Shown piece after piece: positions 50,724 through 58,464 of a stretch of 64,000 bases of DNA. A model generated the notes under the pieces. The model saw nothing but the letters and a program-made list of their open reading frames with translations, was not told the origin of the DNA and searched no databases. This stretch comes from an uncultured Flavobacteriales bacterium (GTDB lineage Bacteria > Bacteroidota > Bacteroidia > Flavobacteriales > Crocinitomicaceae), in the NCBI GenBank assembly GCA_946479285.1, contig CAMLFH010000015.1, forward strand, positions 1-64,000. The letters are read 5' to 3'. Made by a program: the position numbers and the translations under genes. Position 1 is the first letter of the stretch. Every line of letters begins with the position of its first letter.

Positions 50724-51437
50724 TTATAAATAGATGTAACTTGTTATTGTATCCTTCGGGCTGAAGGGTGAAAGCGATTCGATAAGTGGAAAGTCGGGCA
50801 GACGACTCAATAAGTTGTCACCGCTTTTTCGGAGTTCCCACAGGTGAAACTGGTAAGCACTTTTCAGTTTCAGCGACAAGGTTTCCGAAGAAACAAAGCG
50901 GAAAACTGTTTTTTCCGTTCCGGGAATGGTTAATTCTTCTCGTTTTTTGAAAAGTACTTTCCCGCGTTGTTCGCGAATTTCCAAAGGTTCCATGGAGTAA
51001 GACAGGTTGGGGAAAACCAAAAATTCGATGTGTTTTGCCGGGCTGTTCAATTGCACTTCAATCGTTTCCGGGTCTTTTGCTGCAATGCGTTTTTTGGTAA
51101 CAGGAATGTTCCAGATTTTCCAGGTTCCTTCTTTGTTGTACTCATCCAATGACCAGTCTGAATCAGCTGCTGTGGACGGATCCGTATAATAATAGAAATC
51201 CGTATTTTTTGTTTTCAGTTGAAAGCAGAGATTGATATCAGTGTCCAGGATAATTTGCTCTTCTGCTATCAGCAGCCAGATGCAGGGACTTTGCTGTTTG
51301 AAAATAATTCCCGCCTTTTGAAGCAGCCGCTGAGTAATGGAATTTGGTTCCAGCACAATGCCACACTGTTCTGAATCAAAGTATTCGTGTTTGATAACAA
51401 GCTTGAGCCAGATGCGATATGAAGTCTGCTGATTCAT
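50724..51437 (-). CDS. eCIS-associated hypothetical protein, 237 aa
   Basis: A beta-rich protein lying between the cap and sheath genes, with one base after the cap gene and 21 bases before the sheath. The open frame extends 21 codons upstream with a basic non-homologous stretch overlapping the cap gene, so the ATG at 51437 (MNQQTSYR) is chosen. Visible blocks are TDINLCFQLKTKNTDFYYYTD and SPAKHIEFLVFPNLSYSMEPLEIRE. I recognise no family; similarly placed genes are found in many Bacteroidota eCIS loci. A structural or assembly role is inferred. Confidence 0.65.
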   Translation of the reverse strand: MNQQTSYRIWLKLVIKHEYFDSEQCGIVLEPNSITQRLLQKAGIIFKQQSPCIWLLIAEEQIILDTDINLCFQLKTKNTDFYYYTDPSTAADSDWSLDEYNKEGTWKIWNIPVTKKRIAAKDPETIEVQLNSPAKHIEFLVFPNLSYSMEPLEIREQRGKVLFKKREELTIPGTEKTVFRFVSSETLSLKLKSAYQFHLWELRKSGDNLLSRLPDFPLIESLSPFSPKDTITSYIYL

Positions 51438-51438
51438 T

Positions 51439-51981
51439 TTATTTGAGTTCGCTTTCCGGTTTCGTAATAATATGAGAAAGATCCATGATCTCTTCCGCAT
51501 CCACTTCCAGTACCCGGATTCTGCAAACCACTGAAGGATAGTAGTTTTCGCCGGAAATACTCCAAAGATTCGAGAGCTCGTGCATGCTTAGGTTCATCAC
51601 TTCCAATGAAAATGAAATTCCTTCGCCGGACGATCTGACCATGTTGTTCTTTTGGATAAAAGCAATGACCGCTGAGAATAATCGAAGTGATTCTTCGTAT
51701 TGTTTTTCCTGGAAAATAACCGAGATCAGCACATTGAGATTTATCTGCCAGCTTGGAGCACTTTGAGCTGACGCAGTATCTGAAATCGCTCTTCTTTGAA
51801 AACTCACACCTCCTGCGGTTTCACGTTCCATACCAACCAGGGTAATTGCAACCCGGTTTGGAAAAGCTTTTGCCGGATCTTTGATCGGCGAAATGAACAC
51901 AATATCTTCCGTCAACCTGAAACGAATTTTCAGATAGTCATTCAATTTTACGGAAAGCAGCTGCAGTGCCTCGAAGATCAT
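51439..51981 (-). CDS. DUF4255/Pvc16-like cap protein, 180 aa
   Basis: Matches the N-terminal domain of Pvc16/Afp16 (DUF4255): MIFEALQLLSVKLNDYLK start, PNRVAITLVGMERE and a central PSWQINLNVLISVIFQEKQYEESLRLFSAVIAFIQ, then LWSISGENYYPSVVCRIRVL. Such proteins cap the particle tube and sheath and stop polymerisation. It is the first structural gene of the operon. A 61-bp gap separates it from the winged-helix gene upstream, so it may share that gene's transcript. Confidence 0.88.
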   Translation of the reverse strand: MIFEALQLLSVKLNDYLKIRFRLTEDIVFISPIKDPAKAFPNRVAITLVGMERETAGGVSFQRRAISDTASAQSAPSWQINLNVLISVIFQEKQYEESLRLFSAVIAFIQKNNMVRSSGEGISFSLEVMNLSMHELSNLWSISGENYYPSVVCRIRVLEVDAEEIMDLSHIITKPESELK

Positions 51982-52042
51982 ATCTCAGTGAATGTGGTAA
52001 CAAATAATTAAGCTTACAAGGATAAGCAGGGATGGCGAATTT

Positions 52043-52432
52043 TTATTTCGCGATGTATCTTTTCTTGATTTTAAAAAGCAGATCTCCGAGAACAGCACGC
52101 TGATCGGCCTTTAAATGCCTGGAAGCAAGGTTGCAGACATTCTCGAGCAGATCGAGCTCAGACAGGTTCAATTGCTGATAACCGAATTGGTAATCGGAAT
52201 CCTTGTAGAAAAAGGCTTTTCGCTTGGGACAATACTCAATAGGCGCAAAGAATCCAAGGAAGGTGTCATTCTTCATGGAATTCAAATCCAATTGAATAGT
52301 GCGCTGGGAAACTTCATATCCGAGGTTTCTTTTGCAGGTTTCAGCAATGACGGCGGTTTTTACATAGTTGTTTTTCTTGAGAAGTTCATCGATGACCGCG
52401 TAACGGGCGATGGCAAATTTGTTTTGAGGCAT
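52043..52432 (-). CDS. Stand-alone winged-helix protein related to WYL regulators, 129 aa
   Basis: The N-terminal ~80 residues (NKFAIARYAVIDELLKKN, VSQRTIQLDLNSMKND) align with the N-terminal winged helix of the WYL regulator at 22033-23061 (NALIRYKTIDKCLQ, VSLRTTQLDIQLMRSD), and the linker FFYKDSDYQF matches RFYRYADEDY. The WYL and WCX domains are absent; the protein ends with a basic tail, RYIAK. It lies at the head of the eCIS operon and is a good candidate for its transcriptional regulator. Whether it is a truncation or a stable short form is unclear. Confidence 0.7.
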   Translation of the reverse strand: MPQNKFAIARYAVIDELLKKNNYVKTAVIAETCKRNLGYEVSQRTIQLDLNSMKNDTFLGFFAPIEYCPKRKAFFYKDSDYQFGYQQLNLSELDLLENVCNLASRHLKADQRAVLGDLLFKIKKRYIAK

Positions 52433-52683
52433 GTTGTAAATGAATGGTATAATCCCGGTGGGTGGTAAAAAGAGAATATTCCAGATGACACCTGTGACGC
52501 AAGAGTTTGTGAAAAATGGAATAATGGCTCTACCATTGGAATTATCGAGTGAATAGTTGGGCTAATTTAGTAATTGTTTGATACAAAGAGTGTTTTTCTG
52601 AAAAAATAAACGAATTTCTAACAGAGCGCTTTGAAAATTATCGCTTATTAATTCCTTAATTATCAAGCGAAATAATCTTTTTG

Positions 52684-52704
52684 ATTATTCCATGCATGGA
52701 TAAT
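52684..52704. repeat. Near-perfect palindrome around CCATGCATGG
   Basis: ATTAT(T)CCATGCATGGATAAT, interrupted by one T, overlapping the stop codon of the DUF72 gene. It may be an extragenic palindrome or part of a terminator. The rest of the 271-bp gap holds only AT-rich DNA and a weak hairpin near 52634-52676. Confidence 0.45.
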
Positions 52705-53615
52705 TACCCAAATAAGTCTCCCGTGGTTTCGATCAGTTTTGGCGTTTGCAGTGACAAACCGCACTTCTGATTGAGTTCCCTGACCAGGTAATCTGTTAGT
52801 TGCGGAGTATACAATTCATCCGGCTGATGCATGTAAAAGTGGATTTCACGGATGTCTTTTTGCAGCCATGATTTGATGCGTTTCACCCAGTCGTCAATGC
52901 GTTCATAATCTGTTGGATGCAGGCCGTTTCCTACAAAACGAATAAACGTAACCGGCGCCGTGACTTCCATGTGCATGCAATCTCTTCTCCCGGAAACATC
53001 CGTGATCACAGCTCCAATGGATAGTTCATGCAGTACCTGGAATAACTCATTCCGAATTTCAGCGTTTCCAAACCAATCCGTATGACGTACTTCTAAAGTG
53101 ATATCCAAATCTTTCGGTAATTTCTGCAGGTAAGAGAAAAGTGCTTCTCTGCGCTGCGGGCCAAACCGTTCGCTCAATTGAAGGAAAAGCGGCCCCAGAT
53201 GTTCTCCGAAGTTGACAACGGAAGCCAGGAAACGATCGGTATCTGCATGCGCTTTTGCACTGGAAAGATCACTGTAATGGCTGATAGATTGCGGGAATTT
53301 CGGGCAAAACTTAAAATCGGTGCCTTTTGCCTTTTCCGCCCATTTTTGGATCGTTGCTTCCGGATAAATTTGGTAATGTGTGGTATTTAGTTCAATTCCA
53401 TTGAAGTTCTGAATGTAGTAATCGAGGAATTCTGTTTCTTTGGTTTTTGCAGGATAGATCAGCCCAACCCATTCTTTTCTGCCCCATTTTGCTCCACCAA
53501 GAAAGATGTTGGGTTGTTTAAAGGCAGGTTTTAGTGCTTTTGTGAAAGCGCCGTCTGCCGGCAGACGAAAATTTACTTTGTCCAATAAACTGCGATCAAC
53601 CTTTCCGAATTCCAT
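52704..53615 (-). CDS. DUF72 domain protein (YecE-like)
   Basis: A 303-residue protein of the DUF72 family, a TIM-barrel-like fold. Characteristic parts are FLGGAKWGRKEWVGLIYP near residue 38, FNGIELNTTHYQIYP near 70, FKFCPKFPQSISH, LEVRHTDWF near 178 and FIRFVGNG near 228. The function of DUF72 is not established. It starts immediately after a 45-bp gap from a divergent small membrane protein gene and is unrelated to the eCIS cluster. Confidence 0.9.
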   Translation of the reverse strand: MEFGKVDRSLLDKVNFRLPADGAFTKALKPAFKQPNIFLGGAKWGRKEWVGLIYPAKTKETEFLDYYIQNFNGIELNTTHYQIYPEATIQKWAEKAKGTDFKFCPKFPQSISHYSDLSSAKAHADTDRFLASVVNFGEHLGPLFLQLSERFGPQRREALFSYLQKLPKDLDITLEVRHTDWFGNAEIRNELFQVLHELSIGAVITDVSGRRDCMHMEVTAPVTFIRFVGNGLHPTDYERIDDWVKRIKSWLQKDIREIHFYMHQPDELYTPQLTDYLVRELNQKCGLSLQTPKLIETTGDLFG

Positions 53616-53660
53616 GAATTAAAGTTAAATCAAAAACGATTACCTTTCATCCATAATCGA

Positions 53661-54095
53661 ATGAAATTTATGAAAAAACCCATTATAATCTGTTCCGTTA
53701 TTGTTGTTGTCATTGTGCTTTTTGCGGGGCTCTATCCACGCACTTATTCAAAGTTTAACGCACATGACTGGAATCATAAGCACTTCCGTGGAACATACGA
53801 CAGGAGGGACGATATGCTTGGAGATTTGCTGAAAAATGACCGCCTCAAAGGGATGAATGTACCTCAATTGAGGAAATTATTCGGATCACGTGATGCGGAG
53901 TTGTTTATGGCAGAAGATACGTTAAAAATGGAAATGATCATTTCCAGGGAATCCGGGTGGAAACCGTTAACCAAAATCCTTGTGCTCTACCTCGACAAAG
54001 ATTCGATTGTGACGTCCTGGAAGGTAAGAAAATACCGCAGAAATACTTTAAAGGAGTGGAAACAATTGCAGGAAGAATTAGAGAAGTCTAAATGA
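53661..54095 (+). CDS. Membrane-anchored hypothetical protein, 144 aa
   Basis: One N-terminal transmembrane segment (about residues 7-25, ICSVIVVVIVLFAGLYP) followed by a basic soluble domain that should face the periplasm. The domain starts FNAHDWNHKHFRGTYDRRDDMLGDLL and contains KGMNVPQLRKLFGSRD and TKILVLYLDKDSIVTSWKVRKY, which resembles the small BamE/SmpA-like fold where a short protein packs an LG.P...V...G pattern. I rate that resemblance as weak. Single gene; no partner identified. Confidence 0.6.
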   Translation: MKFMKKPIIICSVIVVVIVLFAGLYPRTYSKFNAHDWNHKHFRGTYDRRDDMLGDLLKNDRLKGMNVPQLRKLFGSRDAELFMAEDTLKMEMIISRESGWKPLTKILVLYLDKDSIVTSWKVRKYRRNTLKEWKQLQEELEKSK

Positions 54096-54240
54096 CTTTC
54101 CATGTTACCACAACGTTAAGTTTTGGAACTGTTCAAAAGTTCTTTTCCTGTCCAAAATTAAAAAACCGTAACTTTCGGAAGCTATCAGAATATAGATTAG
54201 CGAGGTATTACTAATTGGTTGAAAACTAAAACATTGTATT

Positions 54241-54534
54241 ATGGCTATACCTGTTAGACTTGTCAAGGATTTGATCGAATTCTCTGACATTATTCCGGAT
54301 CTCCAGGGAATCGGATTGAAGGTCTTTTCTTATGGTAAAATCAAGAAAATTTACTGGTTAGGAAAAGATATTATCAAGAGTGTAGAGATTGTTCAATACC
54401 GAAACCTCGAAGATTATTTTAGCGAAGGAACAGGTGATCCTGTTTCACGTTCGTTTGGCCGGACAAACTTACCGGAAGAAATCCGGTTTTTCGTTGATCA
54501 AAAAGAAGAATATCCAGGGTTGTTTTTGCAATAG
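54241..54534 (+). CDS. Hypothetical protein, 97 aa
   Basis: A short soluble protein (start MAIPVRLVKDLIEFSDIIPD) with a central strand-rich part (GLKVFSYGKIKKIYWLG) and acidic C-terminal half with FGRTNLPEEIRFFVDQKEEYP. I recognise no family. It ends one base before the convergent gene at 54535-54777. No regulatory sites or partner genes tell more. Confidence 0.5.
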   Translation: MAIPVRLVKDLIEFSDIIPDLQGIGLKVFSYGKIKKIYWLGKDIIKSVEIVQYRNLEDYFSEGTGDPVSRSFGRTNLPEEIRFFVDQKEEYPGLFLQ

Positions 54535-54777
54535 TTAAGGAGTTTGATCCCTGTTGTATTCGCTATTCGTATAATTCTCATCACCGGCTTCCCAGCCTCC
54601 CTGATTTCCAAAGTATTTCTTTTTGGGATCATATGTTCCGTTTTTCATGTCCCGCATCATTCTGTCTGCGCGGCGTTGGTTTCCTCTTGCAGTTAACCAG
54701 TTCGCCAAAACAACAATCAAAATGGCCAATACAATCACCCCGCCAATGCAAATCCATAAAACAGCATCTTCACTCAT
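54535..54777 (-). CDS. Single-TM hypothetical protein, 80 aa
   Basis: One transmembrane helix (about residues 7-28, LWICIGGVIVLAILIVVLAN) precedes a charged cytoplasmic tail with RRADRMMRDMKNGTYDPKKKYFGNQGGWE. No signal peptide cleavage site is seen. No family is recognised. It lies tail to tail with the 97-aa gene. Confidence 0.55.
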   Translation of the reverse strand: MSEDAVLWICIGGVIVLAILIVVLANWLTARGNQRRADRMMRDMKNGTYDPKKKYFGNQGGWEAGDENYTNSEYNRDQTP

Positions 54778-54837
54778 AACTTCTTGAATAAGAATTTGAA
54801 CGGAATTTAGTCATAATTTGGAATTCGACATTTATAA

Positions 54838-55045
54838 TTATTTCACCCACTCTTTAATCTTTTTCACTGCCGTTTTATCCAGTCCTTTCACAGAAATATC
54901 CACATTTTCCCTGTAGAATTGTCCGATTCCATATAAAAGACCGATCTCATCCAGGTTTGCGTGAAGGTTAAACAGATCGATCTTCAAAAACATCAATCGT
55001 TTCTTCCGCTTTGATAGCTTTTTCGGATTTTGTTGTTTCGCTCAT
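54838..55045 (-). pseudogene. Frameshifted small gene, about 68 aa if restored
   Basis: The ATG at 55045 opens a frame (MSETTKSEKAIKAEETIDVF) that stops after 25 codons. The -1/+2 frame continues with DLFNLHANLDEIGLLYGIG, RENVDISVKGLDKTAVKKI and KEWVK before TAA at 54838. The total of 208 bases is one too many for 69 codons, so a single-base insertion near 54975 would join them into one ~68-aa protein. I recognise no family. It may be a real break, a sequencing error or two unrelated ORFs. Confidence 0.45.
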
Positions 55046-55108
55046 AGTTTCGGGATTACGGAATAAAGTTATTGAATGATTTCAGTTACTAAAAAAAAAC
55101 TAATTAAT

Positions 55109-55122
55109 ATACCAATCGGTAT
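55109..55122. promoter_or_regulatory. TetR operator at its own promoter
   Basis: ATACCAATCGGTAT is a near-perfect version of the ATACCGATCGGTAT palindrome found at 55769, and lies at the -33 position of the tetR promoter, so autoregulation is likely. Confidence 0.7.
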
Positions 55123-55140
55123 TTTACCAAAAGAATTTCG

Positions 55141-55148
55141 TACATTTG
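55141..55148 (+). promoter_or_regulatory. -7 box of the tetR promoter
   Basis: TACATTTG matches the consensus exactly and ends only four bases before the ATG at 55153, which implies a leaderless or nearly leaderless mRNA. No alternative start exists in the first 23 codons. Confidence 0.55.
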
Positions 55149-55152
55149 TTAC

Positions 55153-55752
55153 ATGCAATTCACAACCAAGGCAGAACGAACACGGCAATTCATCATAGAA
55201 ACAACGGCTCCGATCTTCAATATGAAAGGATACGAGGGAACTTCTATTTCGGATATTACGACTGCAACCGGTCTTACTAAAGGAAGCATTTACGGAAATT
55301 TCAAAGACAAGGAAGAACTTGCAGCTGTTGCTTTTGATTACAATTTTGGTAAAATCCGCTCGGAAATAGTGAACCGTTCTTTGGGATTGAAAGATCCGAT
55401 CGAACAGTTATTGGTGTATGTGGATTTCTATGGAGAAGTCTTTGACAAGATTTACGTGGCGGGCGGTTGTCCGCTTTTAAACAGTGCTGTCGATACAGAC
55501 GATTCCAATTCCGAATTGTTCGAACGGGTGCAGAAAGCAATGCTGGAATGGCATACACACATTTTCAAAATAGTGACTTATGGAATAAAGAAAGAGATCT
55601 TTTCTCCTGAAACGAATGCTGCGGCATTTGCAGATCAGTTCGTTTCATTAATTGAAGGCGGAATGCTCCTGTCAAAGACATTTAAGAATAAAAAACATTT
55701 GAATGCATGCCTGGATTTGATCCGTAAAATGATCCAAGAAATAGCAACTTAA
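55153..55752 (+). CDS. TetR/AcrR family transcriptional regulator
   Basis: A 199-residue repressor. The N-terminal helix-turn-helix reads TRQFIIETTAPIFNMKGYEGTSISDITTATGLTKGSIYGNF, the usual TetR_N pattern. The C-terminal ligand domain includes GGCPLLNSAVDTDD and a helix FADQFVSLIEGGMLLSK. Similar palindromes stand before its own gene and before the thiolase gene 104 bases downstream, so it probably represses both and responds to an acyl-CoA-like or aromatic ligand. The ligand is unknown. Confidence 0.9.
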   Translation: MQFTTKAERTRQFIIETTAPIFNMKGYEGTSISDITTATGLTKGSIYGNFKDKEELAAVAFDYNFGKIRSEIVNRSLGLKDPIEQLLVYVDFYGEVFDKIYVAGGCPLLNSAVDTDDSNSELFERVQKAMLEWHTHIFKIVTYGIKKEIFSPETNAAAFADQFVSLIEGGMLLSKTFKNKKHLNACLDLIRKMIQEIAT

Positions 55753-55768
55753 AAAATTTTATCCAATA

Positions 55769-55789
55769 ATATACCGATCGGTATATTTG
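55769..55789 (+). promoter_or_regulatory. TetR operator overlapping the thiolase promoter
   Basis: Perfect 18-bp palindrome ATATACCGATCGGTATAT (55769-55786), overlapping the -7 box TATATTTG (55782-55789). Binding there would block transcription of the thiolase unit. Confidence 0.75.
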
Positions 55790-55794
55790 TAATC

Positions 55795-55812
55795 ATAATA
55801 TCATGATATTAT
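55795..55812 (+). other. Palindrome in the thiolase 5' leader
   Basis: Perfect 18-bp palindrome ATAATATCATGATATTAT with further ATGATATTATGA-type direct repeats after it. It lies in the leader, 44 bases before the start codon, and may be a second regulator site or an RNA hairpin. Confidence 0.4.
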
Positions 55813-55855
55813 GATATTATGACATCGTGATATAACGAATTAAAAATCGAAAAAT

Positions 55856-57040
55856 ATGGAAAACAACGTGTACATCTTAGCGGCAACAAGAACCGGAACC
55901 GGAGGTTTCATGGGTTCTTTATCGTCTTTGTCTGCACCTCAACTGGCTGCGGAAGTAATCAAAGACGCACTTCTCAAGGCAGGAATCCAACCAAATGAGG
56001 TTGATGAAGTTATCCTCGGAAATGTACTTTCTGCAAATATTGGTCAGGCGCCGGCCCGACAAGCTGCCCGAGCGGCGGGAATCCCGGATGAGGTAGATGC
56101 AACAACCATCAATAAGATCTGTTCTTCCGGGATAAAATCCGTTTCATACGCTGTTCAATCAATTCTTTTGGGAAACAGTGATGTGGTCATTGCAGGAGGA
56201 ATGGAAAGCATGTCGAATGCACCTTATTACATCGAGAATCACCGCGAAGGCCATAAGACAGGTCATCAGAATATCATTGACGGAATGCTCAAAGACGGTT
56301 TATGGGATCCGTATCACAATATCCACATGGGAAGTGCGGCAGAAATGGCCAATACGAAGTATGGAATCTCTCGGGAGGAGCAAGACGAGTATACGCTGAA
56401 ATCTTTTGCAAAGGCAAAACAAGCCCATGCTTCCGGAAGTTTTAAGAACGAAATTACTCCGATTACGGTGAAGACTAAAAAGGGAGACTTTGTTTATGAT
56501 ACGGACGAAGACATCGAGAAACTGAATCCGGAAAAAGTGAGTCAGCTGAAGCCGATTTTTGAGTCCGACGGATCAATTACCGCGGCAAATGCATCCAATC
56601 TAAATGATGGAGCGGCAATCCTAATTATCGTTTCAGAGAAATTCTTAAGACAAAAGAACCTGAAACCTCTTGCCAAGATCATCGCTTTCTCAGATGCGGC
56701 ACAGGCACCGGAATGGTTCACTACTTCACCTGCTATTGCCATTGAAAAAACACTGCAAAAAGCCGGAGTCACAATTGAAGAGATCGATTATTTCGAAATG
56801 AACGAAGCTTACGCCAATGTTCCGATCATCAACTCGCGCCTTGCCGGAGTCGATTTGGAAAAAGTGAATATCAAAGGTGGTGCGGTGGCAATAGGACACC
56901 CGTTGGGAGCTTCCGGTGCAAGAATCCTGGTAACACTTACCCATATTTTACAGCAACAAAACGCAAAATACGGAATCGCAGCGATCTGTAACGGTGGCGG
57001 CGGCGCGACTGCAATGCTCATTGAGAATAGTAAGAACTAG
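55856..57040 (+). CDS. Acetyl-CoA C-acyltransferase (thiolase)
   Basis: A 394-residue thiolase of normal length. Active-site Cys89 lies in NKICSSGIKS, His348 in AIGHPLGASGAR and Cys378 in AAICNGGGGATAM; the motif VVIAGGMESMSNAPYY is also typical. It condenses or cleaves acyl-CoA and acetyl-CoA (acetoacetyl-CoA thiolase type by its length and motifs). With the following SDR and PaaI-type thioesterase it forms a small acyl-CoA metabolic set under the TetR protein. Exact chain length is unknown. Confidence 0.93.
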   Translation: MENNVYILAATRTGTGGFMGSLSSLSAPQLAAEVIKDALLKAGIQPNEVDEVILGNVLSANIGQAPARQAARAAGIPDEVDATTINKICSSGIKSVSYAVQSILLGNSDVVIAGGMESMSNAPYYIENHREGHKTGHQNIIDGMLKDGLWDPYHNIHMGSAAEMANTKYGISREEQDEYTLKSFAKAKQAHASGSFKNEITPITVKTKKGDFVYDTDEDIEKLNPEKVSQLKPIFESDGSITAANASNLNDGAAILIIVSEKFLRQKNLKPLAKIIAFSDAAQAPEWFTTSPAIAIEKTLQKAGVTIEEIDYFEMNEAYANVPIINSRLAGVDLEKVNIKGGAVAIGHPLGASGARILVTLTHILQQQNAKYGIAAICNGGGGATAMLIENSKN

Positions 57041-57067
57041 ATAATAAAATTTCTGTGCTCGTGTGCC

Positions 57068-57093
57068 AACGCTGTAGCTAAGGCGTAAGCGTT
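57068..57093. repeat. Short interspersed repeat, copy 2
   Basis: AACGCTGTAGCTAAGGCGTAAGCGTT folds as a hairpin (AACGCT/AGCGTT with partial pairing inside). It shares the CGCTGTAGC and GGCGTAAGC cores with copies at 16166 and 59546. Confidence 0.6.
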
Positions 57094-57147
57094 CCGCGGG
57101 AGAAAAAACGAGTAATTCTTTAACATACATATAAATAAATCAAACAC

Positions 57148-57834
57148 ATGAAAACAAACGGAAACACAATCTTAATCACAGGAGGTTCAGCAGGAATCGG
57201 TTTCGAACTAGCAAAACAATTTTCTCAATTGGGAAACAAAGTATTGATCACCGGTCGAAATGAAGAAAAATTGAAGCAGGCAGCCGATCAACTGGAAAAT
57301 GTCATCCCGATTTCCGGAGACGTAACCGATTCAAAGAGTACGGACCAACTGGTTGCCCGGATCAAAGAACAGCATCCGGAATTGAACATCGTCATTAACA
57401 ATGCCGGTTACACGGATGTCTATCAATTGGATGCCAACGCCAATGCCAGGGAAAAAGCAAGCCGCGAAATGGAAACGAATTACTTGTCAATAGTAGGTTT
57501 GACAGAGAAATTATTGCCGACTTTATTGAACAACCCAGATGCTGCAGTCGTAAATGTAACGTCCATCGTGGCTTATTATCCGCAGAAAATGCTGCCGACT
57601 TACACCGCAAGCAAAGCTGCATTGAAAGCATACACGGATGTTTTACGCGAAACATTTGAAGATAAATTGAATGTCTTTGAATTGATCCCGCCTTTGGTAA
57701 ATACAGACTTTTCAAAAGAGATCGGTGGAGAAAATGGAATTCCGCCAAAAGAGGTAGCCGATGAGTTGGTAATGGCTCTGGAGAAAAACCAATGGCTCGT
57801 TCCGGTTGGAATGTCGAAGGAGTTTGTCAAATAA
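57148..57834 (+). CDS. SDR family oxidoreductase (DltE-like)
   Basis: A 228-residue short-chain dehydrogenase: cofactor motif TGGSAGIG (11-18), NNAG (84-87), catalytic Ser139 and Tyr152-x-x-x-Lys156 (YTASK). The closest character is the DltE/uncharacterised oxidoreductase subgroup. It lies 107 bases downstream of the thiolase gene on the same strand and may act on a beta-hydroxyacyl or related substrate, though no specific reaction can be proven. The C-terminus is short. Confidence 0.88.
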   Translation: MKTNGNTILITGGSAGIGFELAKQFSQLGNKVLITGRNEEKLKQAADQLENVIPISGDVTDSKSTDQLVARIKEQHPELNIVINNAGYTDVYQLDANANAREKASREMETNYLSIVGLTEKLLPTLLNNPDAAVVNVTSIVAYYPQKMLPTYTASKAALKAYTDVLRETFEDKLNVFELIPPLVNTDFSKEIGGENGIPPKEVADELVMALEKNQWLVPVGMSKEFVK

Positions 57835-57840
57835 TTTACA

Positions 57841-57890
57841 CTTCGACTACGCTCAGTGTCCTTTCGAAAGGTGGCTGAGCGGAGTCGAAG
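57841..57890. repeat. CTTCGACT...AGTCGAAG palindromic element
   Basis: Arms of 16 bp (57841-57856 and 57875-57890, one mismatch) around an 18-base loop that is itself partly palindromic (CCTTTCGAAAGG). Elements of this type are widespread short repeats in Bacteroidota as far as I recall. It lies between the SDR and PaaI genes. Confidence 0.85.
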
Positions 57891-57910
57891 TCACTTTTCA
57901 ATCAACAAAC

Positions 57911-58411
57911 ATGGAAGCAATCAAACAACGCGAACGCATTTACACCTGGGGAAATCCTTTGGAAGGAGTCGAATTGTCCAAAGAACTTTCCGGTCTCGAA
58001 TACCTGCAGGCAATCAAAAGAGGAGATGCTCCGGCTTCTCCTTTGATCAACACCCTGGATTTTTCCCTCGGAGAACTGGAAGAAGGGAAGGCCAGTTTTT
58101 ATTTCGAGCCGCAGGAATTTCACTACAATCCGAATGGTAGCGTGCACGGAGGAGTGATCACAGCGATCCTCGATTCGGCGATGGGCTGCACACTTCACTC
58201 TTTATTGCCGAAAGGAACTGTTTACACGACTTTGGAATTGAAGGTCAATTTCCTGAAAAGAGTACACGATAAATCCGGAATGCTGACAGCAACCGGAAAA
58301 CTGATCCATTTGGGAAATACCACCGCTTTGGTAGAAGCCGAATTGACCGATGAATCCGGAAAGAAATTCGCATACGCAGTTTCAACCTGCATGCTCCTCA
58401 AAAACGAATGA
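57911..58411 (+). CDS. PaaI family thioesterase
   Basis: A 166-residue hotdog-fold thioesterase with FHYNPNGSVHGGVITAILDSAMGCTLHSLL (the HGG signature) and TTLELKVNFLKRV, then TATGKLIHLGNTTALVEAEL. It hydrolyses acyl- or phenylacyl-CoA thioesters. The frame is open to 57806, but the codons before 57911 run through the palindromic element, so the ATG at 57911 is used. It is probably co-transcribed with the SDR gene. Confidence 0.9.
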   Translation: MEAIKQRERIYTWGNPLEGVELSKELSGLEYLQAIKRGDAPASPLINTLDFSLGELEEGKASFYFEPQEFHYNPNGSVHGGVITAILDSAMGCTLHSLLPKGTVYTTLELKVNFLKRVHDKSGMLTATGKLIHLGNTTALVEAELTDESGKKFAYAVSTCMLLKNE

Positions 58412-58437
58412 CCCTCCATTCGTAATTCGAAAAGCTG

Positions 58438-58445
58438 TATATTTG
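58438..58445 (+). promoter_or_regulatory. -7 box of the AraC-type regulator gene
   Basis: TATATTTG, exact consensus, 19 bases before the ATG at 58465. No clear -33 TTTG is present. Confidence 0.45.
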
Positions 58446-58464
58446 AAAAACATAATTCTATGCC

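Noticed and set aside
29082..51981. Prophage or type VI secretion interpretation of the tail-like genes
   Set aside because: No capsid, portal, terminase, lysis or integrase genes, and no TssJ/L/M or ClpV. The AAA+ ATPase, DUF4255, DUF4157 and DUF5908 genes are typical of eCIS.
57806..57910. Upstream extension of the PaaI-type gene
   Set aside because: The extension overlaps the SDR gene end and a palindromic repeat; the family start is at 57911.
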